A DNA stretch of 64,000 nucleotides. Origin: WRAV01 sp050950205 (lineage in GTDB: Bacteria > Bacillota > Clostridia > Oscillospirales > Ruminococcaceae). The DNA lies in contig JBMNHF010000015.1 in the NCBI GenBank assembly GCA_050950205.1, positions 75,142 to 139,141 on the forward strand, read 5' to 3'. This document shows, in pieces, positions 24,744 through 32,499 of the stretch (position 1 is its first letter; each line of letters opens with the position of its first letter). The position numbers and the translations under genes were made by a program. A model generated the notes under the pieces. It was not told the DNA's origin, did no database searches, and worked only from the letters and a program-made list of their open reading frames with translations.

Positions 24744-25748
24744 TTAATCGCCACAATAGGGGAGATGAACATCAAACAGGCGGTACTTTCTGGTGTAATC
24801 TTTATTTTGCTCATTCCGGACGACGGTGGCCCGGTTGCGGTTTAGCAGTTCCACAATTTCGTAGACGTCAATCCAAAGCTGGGTGGGGGCATCCTTCTTC
24901 GATTCATCAAATACCAGTTGCATGCCAAAATGCAGATGAGGCACCTTCATGCCGTTGACGTTTTCCTTGGTGGAATAGCCGGTCATTCCCAGGTAGCCAA
25001 TGACATCTCCACCCTGAACCGGCATGCCCTTCTCCAGATGCTCCGGCCAAGGATGATCTTTTCGCAGGTGGGCGTAGTAGTAATAGCGCAGTCGGTCAAA
25101 GCTGCGAATTCCCACTCGCCAGCCTCCATATTGGTTCCAGCCCAGCTCTTCGATGATGCCGCCCTCCACCGCAATAATGGGTGTGCCCACCGAGCCGCAG
25201 AGGTCGTTGCCAAAGTGGGGGCGCCGGTACCCGTAACTGCGGGAGGTACCAAAATCCTTAAAGTGGCTAAAGCTGTAGTTTTCGGCGATGGGGGAATAGG
25301 CCTTAAGGCCGTACTGCTCCCGAAGCACAACCTCGCCGGGGTTTTCTTTGCTGGGAACTTCCCGCTGATGCAATCCCAAAAAGTTGCCCAGTACAGAATG
25401 GTAGGCGGTATAATAATAATCATAATTCTTATAGCTTTTTAAAATCTCCTCCGGGGTTTCGCCTTCTTTTAGGCGGGAGGCCACCTTGTCCATTTCCCTG
25501 GCTTTGTAATGTTCCCAGTTGCCGCCATAGCGGGTTCCCAGAATGGCAAGAATGGATATCCAATCTAAATGAATTTCTTCTCCATAGCTTTTTACATCAT
25601 AATCCATGGCCTTGCTCATGGCGGCGGCCGGAATGGTAAAATCCACCCATTGGATGTTCACAGGGCGCTGCTGTGGTTGTGCGGCATATGCACCAACCGG
25701 GAAAAGAAGCAGAAAACACAGTATCAGGGCCGTCAATCGGACAGGCAT
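24744..25748 (-). CDS. secreted M23-family (LytM) metallopeptidase
   Basis: A 334-residue exported protein. A signal peptide (TALILCFLLLFPVGAYAA, cleavage after AYAA) is followed by a helical region of about 130 residues and a LytM domain (about 180-310). HFGNDLCG gives the HxxxD ligands and HLHFG the HxH. The family cuts peptide cross-links in peptidoglycan. A long Asp/Tyr-rich N-terminal module is seen in clostridial members. The coding sequence begins at the ATG at 25748 with a GGAGG site upstream. A terminator of the preceding gene lies at 25832-25858. Confidence 0.9.
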   Translation of the reverse strand: MPVRLTALILCFLLLFPVGAYAAQPQQRPVNIQWVDFTIPAAAMSKAMDYDVKSYGEEIHLDWISILAILGTRYGGNWEHYKAREMDKVASRLKEGETPEEILKSYKNYDYYYTAYHSVLGNFLGLHQREVPSKENPGEVVLREQYGLKAYSPIAENYSFSHFKDFGTSRSYGYRRPHFGNDLCGSVGTPIIAVEGGIIEELGWNQYGGWRVGIRSFDRLRYYYYAHLRKDHPWPEHLEKGMPVQGGDVIGYLGMTGYSTKENVNGMKVPHLHFGMQLVFDESKKDAPTQLWIDVYEIVELLNRNRATVVRNEQNKDYTRKYRLFDVHLPYCGD

Positions 25749-25831
25749 AAAATCCCTCCAAGACTTTTTCTTCTAAGGTTTAGTTATATGAAAAAGCCCG
25801 GACGAAAAACATGCAAGTGTTGGTGCCAACC

Positions 25832-25858
25832 AAAAACGCCCCGGTACATACCGGGGCG
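25832..25858 (-). terminator. intrinsic terminator
   Basis: A perfect 10-bp stem (CGCCCCGGTA with TACCGGGGCG) is followed by T5 on the minus strand, downstream of the gene ending at 25897. Confidence 0.9.
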
Positions 25859-25896
25859 CTTTACTATTTTTTGTTGCTCAATGAGAGTAAAAAGCC

Positions 25897-26412
25897 TTAG
25901 CTGCCAGATACTTTGGCCTCCCGCGTAGGGCGAGCTGTAGCCACAGCATCCTTGACAATGGCAATCTGAGGCTGCGTTTCAGCAGGCTGCGGCGCTTCTT
26001 CCTCTGCTGTTTGGACAGAATCCCCCTCATCATCGGCTGCAGGCTCCTCATAGTCTATGGGTTCTTCCGGCAGAGCTTCCTGGTCCAGGAGCATCTCTTG
26101 CTGAGGAAGATCTAAGAGCCCCACTTCACCGGCCGGTTCTTCCATGCCGGGTTCCATCATGTCCATTCCGGGATCGTAAAAGTCGGAGTCCATTCCCATA
26201 TCCTGCTCAGGAGTGTAGAGAATCCCAAACAGAATACAGCCAATGCCAACAAGAATGCTGACAGAGTAGAGGATGCGCTGGCGGGTATTGAGGATGGAGC
26301 GAATCCGCCCTGCTTGCTTTTTCACTCTGTATTTTCCAATGAGGATTCCAACCAGACAGCCCAGGGCGACAGCGGGAAGAAGGGTAACAAGCAACAGCTT
26401 AACCATATCCAT
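25897..26412 (-). CDS. hypothetical membrane protein with acidic tail
   Basis: A 171-residue protein with two N-terminal membrane helices (about residues 3-26 and 45-65) separated by a basic loop, then a long acidic, Met/Glu/Pro-rich C-terminal region without predicted fold. No family is recognised. GGAGG precedes the ATG at 26412; an in-frame upstream ATG adds 11 residues. A terminator follows its stop. The tail may be extracytoplasmic by the positive-inside rule. Confidence 0.65.
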   Translation of the reverse strand: MDMVKLLLVTLLPAVALGCLVGILIGKYRVKKQAGRIRSILNTRQRILYSVSILVGIGCILFGILYTPEQDMGMDSDFYDPGMDMMEPGMEEPAGEVGLLDLPQQEMLLDQEALPEEPIDYEEPAADDEGDSVQTAEEEAPQPAETQPQIAIVKDAVATARPTREAKVSGS

Positions 26413-26435
26413 AAAAAACCTCCGATAAAAGGGGG

Positions 26436-26501
26436 AGTGCCCCAATGATGTTCCAGCTAATCAGTGGCCGAAACCGGCACCGTTTGCTGCATCGGGGCAC
26501 T
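26436..26501 (-). terminator. hairpin downstream of rubrerythrin
   Basis: AGTGCCCC pairs with GGGGCACT around a 50-nt loop that itself contains GTGGCCG/CCGGCAC pairing, just after the rbr stop. No long T tract follows, so the strength as terminator is uncertain. Confidence 0.45.
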
Positions 26502-26516
26502 GGGAAACACTAAAAA

Positions 26517-27056
26517 TTAATAATTAATCTTGTTGATTTCGAAGTAGGCCTGAGCATGATCGCAAACAGGGCACTTGGGAGGAGCTTCGGTTCCCTCGTG
26601 GATATGGCCGCAGTTGGTGCAGATCCAGAACTGCTTTTCCTCTCTCTTGAACACCTTGTTCTGCTCAATGTTTTGCAGCAGAGCAAGATAGCGCTCCTCG
26701 TGGTGCTTTTCGATGGCGGCTACCGAGCGGAACAGCCGGGCGATATCGGTAAAGCCCTCTTCTTCGGCATCTTTCGCCATGTTGGCGTACATTTCTTCCC
26801 ACTCGTAATGCTCGCCGCTGGCAGCGTCCACTAAGTTGGCGGTAGTGGTTCCAATCTCGCCACCGTTGAGCAGCTTAAACCAAATTTTTGCATGCTCTTT
26901 TTCGTTGTTGGCAGTCTCTTCGAAAATGTTGGCGATTTGGACATAGCCTTCTTTTCTTGCCTTGGAGGCATAGTAGGTGTACTTGTTGCGAGCCTGAGAT
27001 TCACCCGCAAAAGCGTCCATCAAGTTTTTTTCGGTTTTTGTTCCCTTAATATTCAT
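26517..27056 (-). CDS. rbr: rubrerythrin
   Basis: A cytoplasmic peroxide reductase of anaerobes. The N-terminal ferritin-like four-helix bundle carries the diiron ligands in FAGESQARNKY, ETANNEKEHAK and SVAAIEKHHEERY. The C-terminal rubredoxin-like domain binds iron through WICTNCGH and CPVCDHAQAYF. At 179 residues it is a standard two-domain rubrerythrin. It has its own promoter with a palindrome over the -10 box, suggesting peroxide-responsive control. Confidence 0.96.
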   Translation of the reverse strand: MNIKGTKTEKNLMDAFAGESQARNKYTYYASKARKEGYVQIANIFEETANNEKEHAKIWFKLLNGGEIGTTTANLVDAASGEHYEWEEMYANMAKDAEEEGFTDIARLFRSVAAIEKHHEERYLALLQNIEQNKVFKREEKQFWICTNCGHIHEGTEAPPKCPVCDHAQAYFEINKINY

Positions 27057-27091
27057 ACGGCACCTCTCTTTTCAATTCTTTTGTTTCTAAT

Positions 27092-27120
27092 AGTATACTA
27101 TATTAAAATACTCCAGTCTA
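27092..27120 (-). promoter_or_regulatory. rbr promoter with palindromic operator-like site
   Basis: Minus-strand TAGACT and TATACT are 17 nt apart. The -10 box lies inside a near-palindrome (TAATAGTATACTATATTA). Its place and AT-rich symmetry would suit a PerR-type operator, but it does not match the PerR consensus closely. Confidence 0.5.
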
Positions 27121-27142
27121 GCCAAAATTATGAACAAATAGT

Positions 27143-27901
27143 TTAATTTGCCAAAAACTGAATCATTTTGGAAAGGGACTGATCCCAAAACGGCCAGTTG
27201 TGATCTCCCTCCCACTCCTGATAGGTAAAATCCAGGGGAAGGGTTTGCATTTGGGCAGCAAGCTCACGATTAATGGCAATTAAATCATCGGAGGTTCCGC
27301 AGGTGCAAAAAATGCGAGGCCGCTGATGGACCGGCATTTGAGAGACCCTTTGTGCCAAAGTCCACAGATCATTTTCCGGCAGCAAGGGCATATCCACACC
27401 CAAAACTGCCTGGATCTCCTTGGTCAACCAAGGCTTTGTGGATGCCACATCCAGCACATAAGGAATGCTGACCGCACCGGAAAAGCTGGCACAGACTCCG
27501 TAAGTTTCTGGGCGGGTAAGCCCGCACTTTAAGGCTCCAAACCCTCCCATGGAAAGTCCGGCGATGATGGTGTCCTCCCGTTTTTGGCTTACTTTGAAGG
27601 TGCGGGATACAAACTGGGGCAGCTCTTGGGTAATATAGGTAAAATAACTGTTGCCATAAACCATATCACAGTAAAAGCTGCGCTGCACCTCCGGCATCAC
27701 CACTACCACGTTTTGCTCCTGCAGCATCAGCTCCAAATTCGAATACCGATGCCAGCTACTGGAATTTTGCCCAAGACCGTGAAGAAGATACATCACTTTA
27801 CACGGATCCTCTCCACGATACCGGTCTTGAGGGAGCATAAGGACAACTTGTGTCTCCATCCCCAGAGTTTCCGAACGAAGGTTGCCTACAAATAAGGACA
27901 A
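27143..27901 (-). CDS. esterase (esterase D / EstA-like alpha/beta hydrolase)
   Basis: An alpha/beta hydrolase of about 252 residues with nucleophile Ser in AGLSMGGFGALK, catalytic Asp in CGTSDDL and His in GDHNWPFW. The N-terminal YLLHGLGQNSSSW forms the oxyanion region. It resembles family-1 carbohydrate esterases (feruloyl/acetyl esterases and S-formylglutathione hydrolase). The open frame reaches back into glyA, but TTG at 27901, 9 nt after AAAGG, gives a family-like start and a 23-bp gap after glyA, so the two are probably co-transcribed. Confidence 0.83.
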   Translation of the reverse strand: MSLFVGNLRSETLGMETQVVLMLPQDRYRGEDPCKVMYLLHGLGQNSSSWHRYSNLELMLQEQNVVVVMPEVQRSFYCDMVYGNSYFTYITQELPQFVSRTFKVSQKREDTIIAGLSMGGFGALKCGLTRPETYGVCASFSGAVSIPYVLDVASTKPWLTKEIQAVLGVDMPLLPENDLWTLAQRVSQMPVHQRPRIFCTCGTSDDLIAINRELAAQMQTLPLDFTYQEWEGDHNWPFWDQSLSKMIQFLAN

Positions 27902-27924
27902 TGCTATCAAACCTTTCGCTATGG

Positions 27925-29181
27925 TTACTGGTAAAGAGGATATTGCTCCAACAGTTGGGTAACAGTGGCACGAACAGCGTCGGCATTGCCGGCAAAATCC
28001 ACTGCAACCTTGTGAATGCAATCGGCGATGATTTTCATATCCTCTGTGCCCAGCCCCCGGGTGGTGACAGCCGCAGTGCCAATTCGCACACCGCTGGTCA
28101 CAAAGGGACTGCGCTTCTCGTTGGGAATGGAGTTCTTATTCAAGGTAATATATACCTCATCCAGCTGATGCTCAAAGTCCTTGCCGGTAATATCCATCCG
28201 GGTCAGATCCACCAGCATTAAGTGGTTGTCGGTTCCGCCGGAAACCAGATCAAAGCCCTTATCCATCAAAGCCTGGGCCAGAGCCTTGCAGTTATCCACC
28301 ACTGCCTGCTGATAGGCTTTGAAGTCGCCGCTCAGAACTTCACCAAAGCCCACCGCCTTGGCGGCGATGATGTGCATGAGTGGCCCACCTTGGGTGCCGG
28401 GGAAAACGGCCTTGTCGATTTTTTTGGCAATCTCCGGGTCGTTGCAGAGAATGAGTCCACCCCGAATACCCCGCAGGGTCTTGTGGGTGGTGGTGGTGAC
28501 GATATCGGCATGAGGAATGGGGGAGGGGTGAAGCCCGGCCGCAACCAGTCCCGCAATATGAGCCATGTCCACCATGAGATAAGCCCCTACCTCTTTGGCG
28601 ATTTCGGCAAACTTTGCAAAGTCGATGATGCGGGGATAGGCGCTGGCCCCGGCCACAATCATTTTGGGGCGGTGCTCCTTGGCAAGGGAACGAACCACAT
28701 CGTAATCAATGCGGTGGGTTTCACTGTCCACCCCGTAGGCTGCAAAACGGTAGAGTTTGCCGGAAAAATTGACGGGGGAACCGTGGGTGAGATGGCCGCC
28801 CTGCGCCAAATTCATACCCAACACCGTATCGCCGGGGTTTAGCAAGGCACTATAAGCAGCTTCGTTGGCTTGAGCGCCGGAATGAGGCTGAACATTGGCA
28901 AAAGCGGCTCCAAAAATCTTTTTGGCCCGCTCGATGGCGATGTTCTCTACAAGATCCACGCACTGGCATCCGCCATAATAGCGCTTGCCGGGATATCCTT
29001 CGGCATATTTGTTGTTGAGAATGCTGCCTGCCGCAGCCAAAACAGCGGGGGATACAATGTTCTCGCTGGCAATCAGCTCCAAATTGCGGCGCTGACGGTC
29101 CAGCTCAAGCTGCATGGCATCCCCCACTTCTTTATCACGGGCCTTAACAAAACCCAGAGTGTCTAACAAATCTGCATACAT
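27925..29181 (-). CDS. glyA: serine hydroxymethyltransferase
   Basis: PLP enzyme that interconverts serine and glycine while loading one-carbon units on tetrahydrofolate. The PLP lysine lies in VTTTTHKTLRGIRGG, and HSGAQANEAAY and DMAHIAGL are family signatures. At 418 residues it is full length. Its ATG overlaps the stop of the upstream FUSC-like gene by one base (TAATG), indicating translational coupling. The esterase follows 23 bp downstream. Confidence 0.97.
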   Translation of the reverse strand: MYADLLDTLGFVKARDKEVGDAMQLELDRQRRNLELIASENIVSPAVLAAAGSILNNKYAEGYPGKRYYGGCQCVDLVENIAIERAKKIFGAAFANVQPHSGAQANEAAYSALLNPGDTVLGMNLAQGGHLTHGSPVNFSGKLYRFAAYGVDSETHRIDYDVVRSLAKEHRPKMIVAGASAYPRIIDFAKFAEIAKEVGAYLMVDMAHIAGLVAAGLHPSPIPHADIVTTTTHKTLRGIRGGLILCNDPEIAKKIDKAVFPGTQGGPLMHIIAAKAVGFGEVLSGDFKAYQQAVVDNCKALAQALMDKGFDLVSGGTDNHLMLVDLTRMDITGKDFEHQLDEVYITLNKNSIPNEKRSPFVTSGVRIGTAAVTTRGLGTEDMKIIADCIHKVAVDFAGNADAVRATVTQLLEQYPLYQ

Positions 29182-29696
29182 TACGGTTCCTCACCTTTCT
29201 GGTCAATTTGAGATGGGTTGCAAATATATCGGTTGATTACAAAAGCAACAACAATGCCGAACAAGGTATCCAGCATACGGTTGACACTGTAGATAAAGGG
29301 ATTCTGTGGGCTTTGCTCCAGCATAATAATCAGCAGGACAATGCAGCTGATCACGGTTGCTTCTTGCTTTTGAATAAAATTGCAAAACCAGATAATCAGA
29401 ACAATACCCAAGGGAACAAACAACAGGGAAAGAGAGTTGCCTCCCAAGGCTTGTCTACAATACAGCAGCAGCATGCCGATAAGAGCGCCGGCACTGGTTC
29501 CCACCAAACGGTTGAGGCCGCTGCGCAGGGTTTTTTCCACACTGTCCTGCATGCAGATGATGGCAGCGGTGGCGGCCAGCAAGGTAGTTTCCCGATGGAG
29601 TAACTGGTATAATAAAAGCACCACAAGCACCGCCAAAGCGGTTTTGATGTTACGCATTCCAATTGCGTGGAGAGAGTTGTTTTCTTTGTATTCCAT
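29181..29696 (-). CDS. FUSC/aromatic-acid-exporter-like membrane protein
   Basis: A 171-residue membrane protein with about five hydrophobic helices. The pattern GMRNIKTALAVLVVLLLYQL and the AATAAIICMQDSVEKTLRSGLNRLVGTSAG segment resemble the N-terminal ArAE/FUSC module (PF06081-like), without the cytoplasmic C-terminal domain. Substrate unknown. The ATG at 29696 has TGGAAGG 8 nt upstream. A promoter lies at 29854-29883, leaving a leader of about 150 nt that can pair GCCGCA/TGCGGC and GGGGCCC/GGGCCCC; I recognise no riboswitch. Confidence 0.75.
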   Translation of the reverse strand: MEYKENNSLHAIGMRNIKTALAVLVVLLLYQLLHRETTLLAATAAIICMQDSVEKTLRSGLNRLVGTSAGALIGMLLLYCRQALGGNSLSLLFVPLGIVLIIWFCNFIQKQEATVISCIVLLIIMLEQSPQNPFIYSVNRMLDTLFGIVVAFVINRYICNPSQIDQKGEEP

Positions 29697-29853
29697 ACAC
29701 ATACCTTCCAAGGGGCCCACACTGTCAGCGGCTCTGATCAACGGGCCCCTCCAACGGAGGTTTCCGCCGCATCTGCCATGCTCTTTCATCGGATATAACC
29801 CTTGGCCTGAAGATGTCTGCGGCTGTTTGCCGATGGAATAAATGTCCATGGTT

Positions 29854-29883
29854 TATTATAGTACCATCACCGCAAAACCGTCA
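29854..29883 (-). promoter_or_regulatory. promoter of the FUSC-glyA-esterase operon
   Basis: Minus-strand TTGACG and TATAAT with an 18-nt spacer, about 150 nt upstream of the first gene. Confidence 0.75.
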
Positions 29884-29984
29884 AGGGTTGTGCCGGAAAG
29901 CTTTTCAATAGCGTGGGAATTGTGTATAATACTACTATCGTTCCATAGAAAACGGTGAGCATACGGCAGAAAGGCGGATGGATT

Positions 29985-31040
29985 ATGAAATGCAGGATTT
30001 TGGCCGTGTTTTGTCTGTTCGCCCTGTTTTGCGCCTGCACCCCTGTCCGCACCAACCAGGGAACCGTATGGCAGATGTATGGGACCACCAACGCCACCTC
30101 TGCCCCCGATGCCATGCTGCAGCCGAGGGGGGATGCCAAAGAGATGGTTTTTGTCATCTCTCCGGATGCTTCGGACACTCTTCGGGCGGCAGCCACTTAC
30201 TTTTGTAAGGAGCTGGAAGAAATCAGTCAGGGCTCCATTCATATGACGGTAACAGAGAGTGAAACACCCCAAACTCAACTGATGGATGGAACCGCTCAGG
30301 TTGCCTTGCTGGACCAAAAAGAGCAGATGAGTTTTTCTCAGCCCTTACAGGCGACAGCTTCCTCTTTTTTATACACCGGATACCGAAATTTTACCATGCG
30401 GGCCAATGCTCCCGAAACCCTGTCCCTGCTGGAGCGATTTTTAAGAAGGGAAGAGGATTTGGTTCCTCTGGCAGCTTTTTATCAGGGGACCCGACATTTT
30501 TTGACGGATTTTCCAGTCACCAACTACCTGCATTGGGAAGGCTCCACCATAGCCATGGAGGAGGATCCGGAGCTGAGGGAAGCATTGGGGAGATTGGGGG
30601 GGCAAACGGTAACGGCCTCCACCCTCCAAGAGCGACTAAAGCTGTTTGAGGAAGGGGAGGTGACAGGGCTGGAGATTGCTTTGGAGGAGCTGGCTACTCT
30701 GTCAGAGCTTCCCAAGGCTTCTTATCTTTTGTTTTGCGGGCATAATACGGTGCCGGTGTGGATGTTGGCCCGAGCAGAGTTTTGGGATAGCCTTTTGCCG
30801 CCTCAACAGGCGGGCATTCATGAACTTTGCGCCTATATGATCAACTTCATTGACGACCGGCAGCTGGAAAGCGAGGAGCAGCTTCTGGACGAGATCAGCC
30901 TTTCCAACCTCAATTATATTTTGGAATTTTCCAATGTGCGCAACCGGGTCTTTAATACGCTGAAACCTTTGAGCAGCGATGCTCCGGCTTCGGAGGTGGT
31001 GGCACGGGATCTGGTGAATATGATGCGCCGCATTACCTAA
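29985..31040 (+). CDS. lipoprotein resembling DctP solute receptors
   Basis: A 351-residue exported protein with N-terminal MKCRILAVFCLFALFCAC, a signal peptide with a somewhat weak lipobox at the second Cys. The body contains ATYFCKELEEISQGSIHMTV and a following DGTAQVALLD segment, reminiscent of the TRAP-transporter DctP fold. No TRAP membrane subunits are nearby, so it may be an orphan receptor or have another role. GGCGG precedes the ATG at 29985. The next gene, rarA, starts 72 bp later. Confidence 0.65.
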   Translation: MKCRILAVFCLFALFCACTPVRTNQGTVWQMYGTTNATSAPDAMLQPRGDAKEMVFVISPDASDTLRAAATYFCKELEEISQGSIHMTVTESETPQTQLMDGTAQVALLDQKEQMSFSQPLQATASSFLYTGYRNFTMRANAPETLSLLERFLRREEDLVPLAAFYQGTRHFLTDFPVTNYLHWEGSTIAMEEDPELREALGRLGGQTVTASTLQERLKLFEEGEVTGLEIALEELATLSELPKASYLLFCGHNTVPVWMLARAEFWDSLLPPQQAGIHELCAYMINFIDDRQLESEEQLLDEISLSNLNYILEFSNVRNRVFNTLKPLSSDAPASEVVARDLVNMMRRIT

Positions 31041-31112
31041 CCAACCGGAAACACATAAAAATTATCAAAATAGGGACAGGAATAGAACCAATGTCCCGGG
31101 AGGATCAAAATC

Positions 31113-32378
31113 ATGAGCAAACCGTTGGCAGACCGGCTAAGGCCCCAGACTTTGGATGAGGTGGTGGGCCAAACAGAGCTGATAGGCCCCGGTTCTTTGC
31201 TGCGAAAGATTGTGGAAAGCGGTCGGGTGCCCAATTTAATCTTTTACGGCCCTTCCGGGGTGGGAAAAACAACGGTGGCCCGGATTATCGCCGGCTCTGT
31301 GGGCAAAAAGCTCCACAAGCTCAACGGCACCACAGCTTCCACCGCCGACATACGAGCGGTAGTGGAAGAGCTGGACACTTTAGAGGGGCGCAACGGGATC
31401 ATTCTCTATCTGGACGAGATCCAGTATTTAAATAAAAAGCAACAGCAGACTCTGCTGGAATATATCGAAACGGGGGAGATTACCCTCATTGCCTCCACCA
31501 CCGAAAACCCCTATTTTTATATTTACAATGCCATTCTCAGCCGGTCTACCGTCTTTGAATTTAAGCCGGTGGAGCCCTTGGAAGTGGAAAAGGCCATCCG
31601 CCGGGCATTGGAAATTTTGGGCAGGGAATCGGGGGAGACACCCCAAATTGATGAGGAAGTGCTGTGCTATCTGGCAGTCACCTGCGGCGGGGATGTGCGC
31701 AAGGCGTTGGGAGCCGTCGAACTGTGTTGGCTTGCCGCCACCGCCAAGGATGGGGTGCGCACCATTGGGATGGAGGATGCAAAGCAGGTCAGTCAGCGCA
31801 GCAATATGCGGTACGACCGGGATGGCGACGAGCACTATGACATTCTTTCCGCTTTTCAAAAATCCATTCGCGGTTCGGACGAAAATGCCGCCCTTCACTA
31901 TCTGGCTCGCCTGCTTTCGGCAGGGGATTTGCTGTCGGCTTGCCGCCGGCTGCTGGTCATCGCCGCCGAAGATATCGGCCTTGCCTATCCTCAGGCCATC
32001 ACCATTGTAAAATCCTGTGTGGACGCAGCCCTTCAGCTTGGTCTGCCGGAAGCGCAGCTTCCCCTGTCTCAGGCGGTGATCTTGCTGGCAACCTCCCCCA
32101 AGTCCAACTCCTGCGCCAAAGCCATTTGGGCCGCCATGGATGATGTCAAGCATGCCGAGATTGGCTCGGTCCCATTAACCATTCGGGACACCCATTATAG
32201 TGGCGCCCAAAAGCTGGGCAGGGGAGGATACCTGTACTCCCACGATTATCCCAACCATTATGTGGAGCAGCAATATCTGCCCGATGCGCTGGTGGGCAGG
32301 GTCTATTATGAGTTTGGGGACAATAAAACCGAGCAGGCAGCCAAGGCCTACCGGCAAAAAATCACCGGCAAAAAATAG
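31113..32378 (+). CDS. rarA: replication-associated recombination protein A
   Basis: AAA+ ATPase of the RarA/MgsA/WRNIP1 family that acts at stalled replication forks. Walker A is FYGPSGVGKTTVAR, Walker B is LYLDEIQYLN, and sensor/SRC residues lie in STTENPYFYIYNAILSR. The C-terminal tetramerisation region contains LPDALVGRVYYEFG. At 421 residues it is complete. GGGAGG precedes the ATG. Followed by a strong bidirectional terminator. Confidence 0.95.
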   Translation: MSKPLADRLRPQTLDEVVGQTELIGPGSLLRKIVESGRVPNLIFYGPSGVGKTTVARIIAGSVGKKLHKLNGTTASTADIRAVVEELDTLEGRNGIILYLDEIQYLNKKQQQTLLEYIETGEITLIASTTENPYFYIYNAILSRSTVFEFKPVEPLEVEKAIRRALEILGRESGETPQIDEEVLCYLAVTCGGDVRKALGAVELCWLAATAKDGVRTIGMEDAKQVSQRSNMRYDRDGDEHYDILSAFQKSIRGSDENAALHYLARLLSAGDLLSACRRLLVIAAEDIGLAYPQAITIVKSCVDAALQLGLPEAQLPLSQAVILLATSPKSNSCAKAIWAAMDDVKHAEIGSVPLTIRDTHYSGAQKLGRGGYLYSHDYPNHYVEQQYLPDALVGRVYYEFGDNKTEQAAKAYRQKITGKK

Positions 32379-32405
32379 AATAAGTCCACTCCCGGGGGCG
32401 GGATA

Positions 32406-32440
32406 AAATCAGGCGTGTGAAAACTTCACACGCCTGATTT
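32406..32440. terminator. bidirectional terminator
   Basis: A perfect 16-bp stem with a 3-nt loop (32406-32421 with 32425-32440), A-rich on one side and T-rich on the other, lies between the convergent rarA and ade genes. Confidence 0.9.
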
Positions 32441-32499
32441 AGTGATATGCAGCAGCTGCACAAGTATTGTAATGGATTGTGGAACTGTGGACAAGTAAT

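Noticed and set aside
29956..30317. Overlapping minus-strand frames opposite the lipoprotein gene
   Set aside because: Shadow of the exported lipoprotein, which has a signal peptide and a better start.
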